Source: Dirofilaria immitis
Taxonomy: Eukaryota > Nematoda > Chromadorea > Rhabditida > Onchocercidae
Direction: 5' to 3'
DNA length: 64,000 bases
Assembly: GCA_024305405.1 (NCBI GenBank)
Contig: JAKNDB010000109.1
Coordinates: 1,364,001 to 1,428,000 of the forward strand
Shown one piece after another: positions 36,995 to 48,900 of this stretch. The notes below the pieces were generated by a model. The model saw only the letters and a list, made by a program, of their open reading frames with translations, did not search any database and was not told the DNA's origin. Position 1 is the first letter of the stretch. Every line of letters starts with the position of its first letter. A program made the translations under genes and the position numbers.

Positions 36995-39900
36995 CTATCG
37001 AAATTACAGAAAGATCGTAAGAAACTGGAAAAAATTAATATGAAATGAAAGTATTTTTTCAAATTGATTTAGGAAATCAAGTTACTAGAGGAGACAGTGG
37101 AAGGCATGGAATGTGCCAAGTTTCAAGTTGCGACCGTAACCCCGGATTCAGAGGAAAATGACCAGGATAAAAAGCTGAACTGAACGCGGAAAACTTATAC
37201 AAATGCAGAAGAATTGGTTGGAAGCAAGGAAGAAAATTGCTTCTCTGGAGGCACAAGTTAATATGGTATGAAACTTAAGGAAATTTTAGATGGTGGGATT
37301 ACGCCGAAATGGTAGTTTTTAACAGAAAGTCTTAATGGCGAACTGTAACCAAGTTTTTTCTGTAAGGACAAATTAGCACACTAGGCATCGATTATATGCT
37401 GCAGTGTTTGGAGCATGTTAAAATCATTTGTTCATAGAACCGATCTAAGTAGTAATTAGGCTATTAAAATTCGTAAAAATTATGAACCCAGCCAACACTG
37501 ATATGCTAAAATCATAATCTTAGCATCGACTTCGTGAAGAAGCGTTGGTTTGTGAAATGGTTGAATTGCGTAGGAGTCAAGAGGTGAATCAAACTAAGTT
37601 CGATGAAGAGCGCCGTGAATGGCTCCGCGATATGCGAGTAATTCAAGAAAGCAAAGCACAGGTATTACTATCAAGATTTTTATTTTTGTTTATTTTAAGA
37701 CGTAGAACTTTCATGTAAGATTTTCTATTCAACTTTTATAGCTACTGGGTATCGCTCTCTTTGTTTATTTGGTCTGGTTGTAAAGAAAAGATACGACGTG
37801 GATGCTTTATTTTAGAATGTTGGTAATGATAAGGTCGAAATAGATTTGCTAAAGGCAGAAATAGCAGAATTAAAGTCCTCCTTAAATGATGCTGAGCGAA
37901 CTCGTCTATTTTTGCTGGAAGATAATGGTAAAATAAAACAGCAGAAAGCAAAATTAAGGTTTTGTCTTATGTTTTTATTTGTCACCCAAAGTACTGCTCT
38001 TTTCAGATTATGAACTTAGACTATTTCAGTAATTGATATTATTCAGTGCTTCATTTCAGCCATACAGCGAAGTTGAAATGTGATCAGATTTAATTATCTT
38101 GAGAATTTCTTCACTTCGACACAGTTAAATTGAGCGGTTCTCCTGATTCGCTTTATACAGATTTATAAATTGAGACTTAGGCATAACTTTTAGTGGATTT
38201 TTTTATTTACCAAATGTGATTTTATTCCATGCCATATCAAAATATAAATGTTTAGATGTGATTACAATGAGTTAAAACGTGAACACAATAAGTTACTATC
38301 CTCTCAGCAAGCTGGAACGACTTCTGTACGGTTATGCAATTTCTTATGCATAAATTTTTGACATGTACTATCGGAGCAACTAGCAACCTTTTATTCCGTC
38401 TTGCTTACTTTAAATGCTCGTATATAATAATTGCTTCTTACGTTTACGTGGTAATTTTTAGAGGAAAAATGAAGTTCTCTGCGATAGAAGTGGAATGGAA
38501 AACATTCCAAAAAGAGGCAATCAAAATGGAGTGCGAGATGGGAGTAATTTTGGAACTGCCGTTCTCGGCTTGTCCGAGGTCCTCAATGCTGTGCTAATGT
38601 TGTGCTTTTCGTATTGTGCTTAGTAATTTTGCTGTCGTTGTTGATTGCATTATTTTTCCAGACGTGTAGCATATGCATATCACCAACTTCGCTTACACAA
38701 TCCGACAATTCTAATGTTACTGTCTTGGAAACAAATTCTAAGCGTGTCAAGGATTCAATTGCTAGATCTGTAAATATGCAGGTATTGTTAGTTTTTAGAG
38801 TTTTGTATTGAAATATTGGTCACAGATTAATTAAAAAAGAGATTTAATAGTTGATTCATCAGTCTGTTTTGAGCGCTAACGATGTCTGGTTTGCGTATTT
38901 GCGGTATTTATAAAAAGCATTTACAACGAACATGCGGCTAGTTGTAGTATCCCTCTAAATTTTTATTTGGCGGCTCATTTTATCAAATGATTTTGTCAGG
39001 TTTTCGAAAAAAGCTAAATTATCACGGTTCAGGATAGTGTCGTAATGAACAGTGTAAACACAGAAGAAAAAAATTAATCGAAGAGCTTACGAAGAAATTG
39101 AAACACTCGGATGAAAAAAACAAGAAATTGCGAGAAGCATTACATACTGTAGATGAGCAGTGCGAAAAACTTGTGGTGCTTTGTTTTTTTTCTCATTATC
39201 GTTCTAATTTACATTAAGCAATAAATTTTGCTGCTGAGTGGATTGAGATAGCATTGGGAGATTATCATCCTTAATCTTGTTTAGGATGCTCTCAGAAGTT
39301 ATATTTAATTTTCATCGTGTCACCAATACTAAATGCACTGAATGGGTGGGCACTCGTAGTAGTACTGAAACAGATGATGCTTCTAATACTTGCTTTATTC
39401 TCGTCTAAAACCAAAAATAGTTTTCCTTCCAGAATTATTAGGAATTTCAAGTATTTCATAATCAAAAAAGTTGGTTGCTTAAAAAAATAATTAGTACTTG
39501 AGCTATTTTTTCTCTCTATTTTGTAAATCGTATATGTCATCATTGCAGAGAAGTTTCCAGGGACTGAAATTACGATATGAAGAGAAGGAGCGCAATTTCG
39601 CACAGAATGCGTTAATATCTAACTCAGCACTGCAAGGCAGTAGTCAATGTGGGCGATCAAATCTTGGAACGGAACGTCCCTCAGATGAAAAGAATCACAA
39701 GTTTTTGTCTCAGAAGCTTCTAGTAATTGCCCAATTGAATATATTCATTTTTATTCTTTATAGACGGAATTACAATTTTATTTTCAAACTTACTTCTTGA
39801 AGCTAGTGAAGAAATATTGTCGTAACTATGTTTTTTGTCACCTGCTTCTAATTGCCGTAGTTCTGTTTTAATTTTGGTATATTCTAGATATTGATTCAGA

Positions 39901-40050
39901 TTTCGGTAACTCGCCATTTTTATTTTATGTAACTTTCTTCTTGATCTTTCTTTTCAGGATGATGGGAGTTCTGCGTCGAATGCAATCAAACGCAAATATA
40001 CTTCATGCCTCACTGCTTTTGGTAAGCGTTCGAAAAGTGATCTCTGCTGA
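36995..40050 (+). CDS. Unidentified coiled-coil protein (5' end not resolved)
   Basis: Exons read as 36995-37017(?), 37073-37265, 37524-37661, 37816-37958, 38256-38325, 38462-38578, 38662-38781, 39033-39172, 39549-39722, 39958-40050, about 390 residues without the start. Exons 37265 to 38325 join in phase. Sequence is strongly heptad-like: KNWLEARKKIASLEAQV, FDEERREWLRDMRVIQ, EIDLLKAEIAELKSSLNDAE, KKLKHSDEKNKKLREAL. A basic C-terminus follows (NAIKRKYTSC, ending GKRSKSDLC). Two one-base errors must be assumed: an extra A near 37183 and a missing A in the A7 run at 39067-39073. A structural or scaffold role is likely. The family was not identified; a kinetochore or Golgi coiled-coil protein would be possible. 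Confidence 0.6.
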
Positions 40051-41764
40051 GTTTATGCAGATATAACGCGATTTATAATTGTTTTTGTTTCTATGTCTTC
40101 TATCAATTTTAATCGCTAGTACTAGCTCTAATAAACAGAAACAGTTATGCGGAAATTTAATTTTGGACTTTTCCTTGAAGGAGTACGGAGCATTATTAAT
40201 GTTTTAATAGTAGTAAATAACATATGCCCCAGGCATTTTGTACAGTTCTTTCCCAATATGTATTTTATTATATAATGTGGTTGTGTTATTCCTAAGATCG
40301 TTTTTTTGTGGCTTATCAACTTCTTTAAAGTACAAACCGCTTGATGAATAAGGCCATTTCTACCGCCATGGTTTAAATACTTAAACTAAAGCTCCTATAT
40401 TTATATCCTTTTGCACCTGCTGTTTTCATTATGGTTATTCATTTCATCACTCACGTATCCTGTATTCAGTTACTGTACACTCTGACGTACAACCGAACAT
40501 TTTCTAGTTTATATTCGTTCACTGGTTGTAGTTCATTTGCATACCTCTTATACTGCCGGCAATTATGAAAAATGTTCTGAAGAACTCGGAAAATAAAATC
40601 CTCACGTATCGTCAAGTTCTACATCGCTGAACTAGAATTTATACTTAAGAATTTCGTTAATCATACAAGACTCCAACAGCTTCTGTAACTTCCATCTTCC
40701 AATCCTGACTTTTCTTAGGAATCGAGGTAGAACCTTAAGGTACTACTGGTAGGTTGTGAATTATAGAAATTTGATGAACATATTATGAAGATGACAGGAA
40801 ATATCCATCCCCTGACAATCAAATTTTGCTTTCAATTGATTATATCTTAATAGCAATGTCTATTTTTAATAGATTTTAAACTACCCATTCATCGTCAAAA
40901 CGTATGCTTATACAATTTAAAATGCATCCCTCTACTTGATAAGTCCTCAATCGTAAGTAGCACTGCGACATACATATGTAAGAAATTAATTAAATTGTCC
41001 AAATCAATATAATTCATTCTTCAGTACAGAAAATTGATATTAGAAAAATTTCATTCCGAAAGTCACTACCTGGAAAGTTCGGAGTAAACGAGGAAACTGG
41101 AAGGTATAATCTCATTGAAGGAATAACGATAAGGTAAAGGAAATATAATTTTTTGCGTAAGCCAAGATCTAACCCCTGCACCCTAGTAAAGAAGATTGGA
41201 GAACAGAAGACGTGATGGAACACAATGTTACGCGGAACATAAGAATTTTTCACTCCATAACCTGAGAGGGAATTAGGAGGCAAACAGTTATTGCTGATAA
41301 AATGCAAGGAACAAAAAACTGTATAAAAAAACAAAAGCAATTAAAACGTCCCTATTAAAAGGTGCCTTTCGGAACCAGTACAGTAAACACATAATTTTCG
41401 ATCTAATTAAGAATATGATTAAAACAGCACTATTATACATGACAGAAATGAAGTTCAAAACTAATGGCGTCGGATAGTTATACATCATGATCAATAAGTT
41501 TATACAGGCATCAAGGATTCTTCATTCCATATGTCTACCTAAATAGTATAAATGGGGTATGGAGTGTTAAGAAAAAGAAATAAAAAGACAGACAGAGGTA
41601 TTCGAGAAAACTGAGAGATAAAAACAAAAGTAATTTAACTGTCCTTGTTAAAAATACCTGTCAGTATGGTAAAATACATTAGTTGGGATTAGAATTATAG
41701 ATAAGAGTAAAACGATATAGTTTTACGTATACGCATGAGTTCATAAGTGAAATTGCTGTCAAAA
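40051..41764. other. Convergent intergenic region, nothing recognised
   Basis: The 3' flanks of the coiled-coil and acidic-protein genes meet here. The longest frame (41014-41340 minus, 108 codons, Phe/Ser-rich) has no splice partners or recognisable domain. Confidence 0.45.
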
Positions 41765-43158
41765 TTAAATATCGTCATGACCAGAATCTTCTTGGCTTGC
41801 TATGAAAGCAGTATCTTCGCCACTGGCTTTATCCATCCCATCTTCTGCAGGTATATCCGCTTCACCAACTGCAGTACACTCCATTTCGTCAGCATCATCA
41901 TCATTTTCTTCACTCGGCTTGTCGGCGGACAAAAGCGATAAAGCTTTCGCCTTTTGTCGCATGCGAAAGAAGTTTTTCGGTCGATTGAGTTTCAGAGTAC
42001 AAGGTGACAAAATGCTATCGCTAGGCGAATGAATCTGAAAACAAATAGATTCTAAGATAATAAAAGCATTTAGTGACAAACTTTGATAATCGAGACTAAT
42101 CATGCTTGAAATCAAATTCCATAGCTCATAATTCTCTTTGTACTTTTCCTACTCCATCTACTATCCATTGCATAAGTTTAACAGTAGTTCCTAAGACAGC
42201 AGAAAATTTCTTGTATTAGTGATTTCACAACAATGCTTTCAAGTTGAAATGAGCCGTCTGCCCTATTATTTTTATGAAATTTTAAATCAACCCTAAACTT
42301 ACCGCCATTCGTTTGCGCAAGCTTGTGACACGATCTGCTTGGGAAAAGCATGGTGTCGTCTGAAAAGCAATGATGTAAAGAAATGCATTAGAAAATCATT
42401 TGACATAATAAAAGCAGGTGTATTGCATAAGATTTCTCTCTCTCTTATGTCTATATTCCAAAAAATCCAGAAAACCGCCTATCTTTTACTATGGAGCCGA
42501 TATATTACAATAAGGGTTTCCAAGCAATTGTACTCCAATTTTAAGCAAAAGATTAATTAAGAAATTTCTCCTGCAAAAAAAGTTGAAAGATTTGGTTCAT
42601 GTTTTTAAGGGAAGGAAAGAAACAGATTTTTCAGTAAATTTGATGGACATCATTGAAAGATTACTGGTTCATTGCTGGATCCAGTAAGCTCGCTAGTAGC
42701 CAATGGACTAGTCGGATGACCAGAAAAATGCCCGTGTAATTCAGATAGCTCATCATGGTCGATTTGTTCACCCGAATAATGCGACGAGTCCGATGATTCG
42801 GTGATATTTTCTGCATCCTTGAGCATATCCCACGATCGGAAACACACTGTGTAGCTCGTTCGCTATCATCCGAATCATTGCATTCGAAATCCGGCATAGG
42901 AGTGATACGATCAGATTCGGCTGCAGGTGAATCACTTCGATCACTGGCAGTTTCCGAAGATTTAACAACATCACCAGCAGAAAAATCTTCATCTGATCTT
43001 TCAGATTCTTGCGAGTTTTCCGTCTCCAAATGTTTTCGCGAACGATCTATCCAGTCAGCTCTCGTTACCTTAGTTGGTGGAGGAGAAGTGTCATGTTCGC
43101 TAGCCACAACATTCTCCCTGTCAGCAGCCTCGCTTTGCATGTCAGTTGGTGTAGACAT
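41765..43158 (-). CDS. Unidentified acidic, Ser-rich, probably nuclear protein
   Basis: Three exons: 43158-42665, 42359-42303, 42034-41765, about 273 residues. ATG follows a good acceptor (TTGTTATAG) seven bases upstream, so the 5'UTR is probably spliced or spliced-leader trans-spliced. Exon 1 needs one base added in the AAA run near 42840; the frame then passes from DSDDSERATQC to FRSWDMLKDAENITESSDSS. The protein is rich in Ser, Asp and Glu, with several likely CK2 sites and SP/TP phosphosites (DTSPPPTK, RSDSPAAESD, SPSDSILSPCTLKL). There is a basic patch (RVTSLRKRM, NFFRMRQKAKAL) before an acidic tail ending SGHDDI. It is mostly disordered by composition, with no enzyme motif. The pattern suits a cell-cycle or chromatin-linked regulator. 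I do not recognise the family. Confidence 0.65.
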
Positions 43159-45948
43159 CAACAGCTATAACAAGTAGCAACTGAGTTATTTTTAAAAAAG
43201 GTCAGGTGAAATGCATAAACGTGGACTAAAACTAAAATACGCATCTTTAAATTTTAATAAATATTAAAAAAATAACGAAAAAGGATGTGGGAACTGAAAT
43301 AATAAAACAAATCATCTTCATATATTTCTTTTCTATATAAACAATACCGTAGTCGAAATCATTTAAAAAATATTTTAATTATACCGCAGGAGAAGGAAGA
43401 TAAGGTTAACATAACCAATATTTTAAACATACAAATTTATGATACTAATAAAGAAAGGAAACTATTCCCTAATTAGACTTTCTACAAACTTTTATTGTTC
43501 TTCACTCTTTCTTCTTCATCTACTCTTTAAAAAAGCGATTGGCCAGAAATTTAGAAAGATACCGAACGTTAGGAACTAAAGTTTAGAAACATAAAGTAAA
43601 CTGTAATTTTCTCAGATTCAGATGAAACGCTGGAAATCTTCATAGCAGAACACAAATTGTTCTGAATGCGCGTATTCTTCAAATCTTCTTAGAAAGTTCC
43701 AGATGTCGCCTAGTCTCAGCTTGCCTATCTCATCCATTCAAAAAAAAATCTTTCCAAACTCTAAGGTACTGTTTTGTTTTGACAATGTTCCAAAATCCCA
43801 TTGAAAATTGCCCATATTGTGAGTAAAAATCTCTCGGAATGAATTTAATAAGTTTACAGAAGCGAATTGAAATTTTGCTTTTGCGAAATGTCACAGGTCA
43901 CAGACATATAAGTGATAAACTTCCGTAAGGCTAGTAAATACAGCAGCAGTGAATTTAGGATAATTTTCAAGGCTTAAAAATATGATTAAAAGAGCAAGAG
44001 AGATTCCCCATTTTTTATTAAACGACGGAAACTGATTCTGCATACCCAGCACTCACCACAAAAACACACCTTCTCACAACAACCATTTCCGCACCCTGAA
44101 GAACCACCGGACCCACTGAGTCTGAGAAGCAAACTAAACTAAAGAAATGATTTAAATTCGAAAAAAAAGCGCGAATGGTTTTGAATTCAAGATCGCTTTA
44201 GAAGCCGTTCGGAATAGAAGAGCGGATACTCAGGCTCTCACCACGAAAAGCATCACTCAAGACATCACCCGGACGCCATATGGTAAGGTCATACGGTATC
44301 ACATCCAAAATTGGTGCACATTAGTCGGTGTTGGAGAGTATGGTGCCGATGTACGAACGCTGTCCGTGAGTATGCATGTTCTTGGGATCTGTTGCTGGAT
44401 TAATTTCCTTGTGCGTTGAATATCCGTAGTCTTTGCAAATATGATTGCAGAAAAGATTTGATATAAACCCGGTAGATTTACTTGTACGTTTGGTTGTTTC
44501 ATCTCCTCATAACATTAGAAAATATTCAAAGAAAATCCATACAAAACAGTCAAACTGATCCTAATACAACATAAACATACAGTGTGTCTTACAATGCATG
44601 TAACCCTTAAAAGGCATGTGCATCATAAAATATATTTCACGTAAAATTGCGTATTTCAATACATTTCATATCTAAGAGCAGGCGAACAATCACGGCCATT
44701 TAATAATTGTGGAACATACTTCAACAAGAAATAAAATATACCAACAGTTGAAGTAATTATTAAAGATGAAAATGCATTGAGTCTAGTATTACAACGCAAA
44801 TGTACTTTTGGTTTGATTCTTAAAATCCTTCTACTCCCATTTCTAAAAGCCTCCTGAAACTGTTTGGCAATTTTTCCAATTTTCATACTTGAATATTGTG
44901 AAAGACAATATCATCAATAAATGATATCAACGCTAAGCTCTTGAACTTGGATAAATTGCATTTTATCTGATCCTTAGATCAATTTCTTCGTTTTACAATT
45001 GCAAATTCATTGCTAAACTGGATGAATTAATTTGGTTTGAATGCTTAAGGGAACATTCATGAATATCAATCAGTAAACAAACTGAAACATTTGATTCGTA
45101 AGTTGTTATCACCAATTTCGAGTAACCGGACTTTCGATGCAGTAACCACCAGTATTCAAAATAGACTGTCCAATTTTTGAATGCAATGAATTCAATCGTT
45201 CAAATCGAAAATCTACAATGTTTTGGTTGCATCAAATCCATACAGCTTCTTGAAAATTTAATGTTTAATCGAAGACTATAATTCGTTGATAATTAGCTCC
45301 ATAAATTTTATGTTAAAAAATGTATTTTTTTATTAAAAGAGTTCCATTTTTTAATTTACCCATTCTCTGTCTGTACCTATTGTATGTAGCAATTAAGCTT
45401 TACCATTGAAATAAACAAGCCTTGACTACAGCTCATGGAACTTAATTATCTGGTTCACTCAAACGCAACCATAGCGCATTCGAATGTGGCATAAGATTTA
45501 AAAGGATATTTCTTCACTAAAAAGAAGCATTACAACTACATCGTTTTTTGTCAAATGACAGTATTTGACATCGAAGGTAATATATTTCAATGATTTTCAA
45601 AAATTAATATCATAGTGGAAAATGGATAACTTACAGTCATACAGCTTTCTCAATTCGGCCATTGACATGTTGGCTGCTTCGGAACAGTACAGCTGTGCCC
45701 AAGATACCTAAACATAGTTTTCCTATTTTGGAAATAAAAATCGAGAACCAAGGATATTGTAACAATGATATAAGTGACAACATTAATTGCAGGACTAAAA
45801 GAAACTAATTTAATGAAGCTCTTTCTCTATACCTGTCAACTACAAGATGACCGGAGAAAACTTCACACTCTAATTTACTGACTGCCTACATCTCTTTTTC
45901 ACAGCAACGAAGTGCCTTATCATTACTAATTGACTGATAATTAGGCTA
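43159..45948. other. Intergenic between acidic-protein gene and ACAD9-like gene
   Basis: It contains a doubtful 76-codon single-pass membrane ORF (listed separately), and a short coding-like exon at 45635-45668 minus (MSMAELRKLYD then a GTAAGT donor) for which I could not find an in-phase partner. Two minus-strand donor-like GTGAG sites lie at about 44055 and 44240. The first could end a 5' exon (MVVVRRCVFV) that would join the acidic-protein gene in phase. Confidence 0.4.
44656..44886 (-). CDS. Candidate small single-pass membrane protein (76 aa)
   Basis: An uninterrupted ATG frame with a basic, amphipathic N-terminus (FQEAFRNGSRRILRIKPKV), one strong membrane segment (SSLIITSTVGIFYFLLKYVP, about residues 40-59) and a short tail. 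This layout is common in small mitochondrial inner-membrane proteins. No family was recognised. It may be a chance frame or the last exon of a gene whose first exon lies near 45650. Confidence 0.3.
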   Translation of the reverse strand: MKIGKIAKQFQEAFRNGSRRILRIKPKVHLRCNTRLNAFSSLIITSTVGIFYFLLKYVPQLLNGRDCSPALRYEMY

Positions 45949-48900
45949 TTATCTTTTAAGGAACTTGTCTAGCAATATTTCAAAATCCCTTCCAATGTTA
46001 ATGCACGAAAGAGTCAGTATGGGTTTCGCGGAAAATTGAAAGAGCAGCAATGATATTAGATGTAATTGACGTACTTCAAGATCACAATTTCGTAGACCAA
46101 TCGAATAGGATCGACTTGAACGCGCTATAGTTGCAACCATACCAAAATTATATTCAATCACTTTTGAAATAGCTCTAAGCACACTATAATCAGATATGAT
46201 GCTTTTCCCATGATATGAAAGGAGCAAATTAAGCAACGATTCCAATCTCCACATCGTATGCTCCAGGTTGATGCACGCCTCCTGAAAAAAATATTATATG
46301 CCTTCCTAACAATTAAGGATACATTTCTACGAACCAGTTTTAATCTAATTTATATTTCGTAATTTTTGACATTCTAGCAATCAATCGCTGCTCCAGATCA
46401 GACAAAATATAGTCGAATCTGAAATAAGATCTCGTAAACCTTTTATCTTCATTAAAAAAAAAGCTTTTATATACAAAAATCAAATTCTTCGTTTAAAACC
46501 ATACCTTCAATGACGGATGTGCATGTTCTGCGATGAAGTGCTGCAGCTTTGGATCATGAAATGAAATTGCTTTTTCGACATGGCCAAAAATCCGCTCATA
46601 GATTCGCTTATTAAAAGAACGCCATTGCCTGGAATCCACACAAAATGCACTTAAAAACTAAAATTATAACTCAGTTCACATAAAAGACTTGCACGACTCA
46701 AACACATAATTTCGTCAAACCGACAAGCCCGACAAACAGAAACAAACTGATAAAGAAACTAACTTTATAATATTTGCTTTAGCGTTTGCATATGATGTAA
46801 TAACTTGAGATGCCACAAAATCTTTAAAATCCAATTTAGTGCTGCTAAACAAAAGAGCTGCCATTATCTCATTCAGCAATTTGTCGAAATTCATATCAGA
46901 TATAGCAGCATCCAATCCAATAACATCTATAGTTGACGAGGTAGCTTCAGAAAGCAAACGCCTAGCACACATCTAAACAAAAATCCAGAAAATTAAAAAT
47001 AAGGTTGCCACAAAAATCAAAAAAATATTGGAACAAATAAATTCGAAATAATTAGATAACTCTAATTACTGCGCCTGCAAAAGAAATACATTCTTAGGAC
47101 ACAAAAAAATTGCAAGAAAAAATAATGAAGATTTCCAAGTCGAATAAAAAATGATTGAACTTAAGAGTGGCATAATCTAAAATAATATTCTAAACAGGCT
47201 GGCTATATTTAACCAATACTAGACTCTACGAAATTTGGAAGTTATAAAGCTTGAACAACTCACATGGACTATTGCTTCTTCGACATCAACCAACAGTAAA
47301 AGTCCTTCATCGCGAAGTCCACCAACATAATAGCACATTGACTCAAGTACATAAGTATTCAGTGCAAGTTTTGTCATCAAATGCTAAATCCAGCTGCATT
47401 ACCCATAGTAAAAAACAAATGATTAATATTATTCTTACATGAACAATGCTTCTTTTATTCAAAAAGGATATATTAAAAATATAATTAGTAGGCATCGTAA
47501 AAGTACTCACCTACCTTGGTAGTATTCCTTTCTGCTAATGGCAAATTCTGCTGCAGCGTTGTGTTGCAATGTTCTGATAAAGCATCTAAAAATTATAAAG
47601 AATAATTTTTGTGCAATGAAGTAATTCTTCTTAACATATTGCCTGGTTATATAAATTGTCATAAATGATGTCTGAGAGATACACAATCTTACTGAACATT
47701 TTATCGCATTGCAGTAATGTTTCTGTCAATAAAATGGTGGGTGAGAAAAGTTATGCTTAGAACAATGTACACTGAACCAATCAGTAAATCACGAAGTTGT
47801 TACTTCCTTTTAATAAATATATACAGGAGTAAAAAAAACGGTGTAAAACATACTCATTAAAATTTTCATAAAACCTACGACGGCAGCACCAAATGTAACT
47901 CGTTTTATCAATATTTCTTGTAAGATTTTTTTCCATCTTCAGGTTTCCCTAACATCGAATTTGGCTCTATAGTTATCTGATCCAATGAATTAACTGAAGG
48001 GAAAAAAATGACGTAACTGCAATTCAAATGAATGGAAATATTACAATATTTCACAAAACTAGACTTCCAGTGAAATAAAAAAAAATTAATTTATAAATAT
48101 TTACCTTCTAATCCATTCCTTCCAAAAATAAAAGTCTTCGATCCCATTTCAAAAATATCAGTGTCCTTATTTTTCTTTCAACAAGGTAGCATACGTTATT
48201 TTCATTCTAGAAATGATTAAAAATTTTATCGTATATAGATTTTAGCAATTTTCCTCTTTCCAACAAAAGTTTTCTTACTGCCTTAAATATTTTAAAAATT
48301 AAATTTTGCACTAGAAAAGCAATAAATATTAAATTAAATGAACTAATTTAGCAACACATTCAGTATAAGAATAATACGAGTAAATTAAGCATGTCTAACG
48401 TATGGGCGGGCACAACTTATAAAGTCATTATTATGGTCACTGAATAATCGTAAATTCTTCAAACAAACAAAAGAAATTTTTTTCAACAAAAACAATAACA
48501 AACAATAACAAAGATCTCTTATTTTTATTTTTACCAATAAATCAAACCTGCTTAGTAAAAACGAGTAGCAAATTAGCATCTGATGCATTGATAAAATGAT
48601 TTGTTGCAACCATTTTTTGCTTACCATCAATAAGTTCATATAAAGGTGTTAATGAATGCAAATTCGAATCCCTGAAACTGATAAAAACTAATCCAGCGAG
48701 ATATATCTGCATCTTTTTCTCACTAAACAAAAAAGAATATTATTCGTCAGATTGTACGGTTTTATACAAGTGCTGCAACTTATGAATTTTTGCACGACAA
48801 AGGAGACAGTATTTCAAAAAAAATTACCAACATTTCAGATCCGGAAAAACCAAGAACAGGTCGAATTACTGCCGATGCAATTTGTGGGAGATAATGCGAC

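Noticed and set aside
41014..41340. 108-codon minus-strand ORF, Phe/Leu/Ser-rich
   Set aside because: No recognisable domain or coherent splice partners; AT-rich chance frame in a 3' flank.
47672..47737. Possible ACAD9-like exon with AAACATTACTGCAATGCG
   Set aside because: Using it breaks the phase into the next exon. Joining 47854 directly to 47585 gives the family-like helix after one homopolymer fix.
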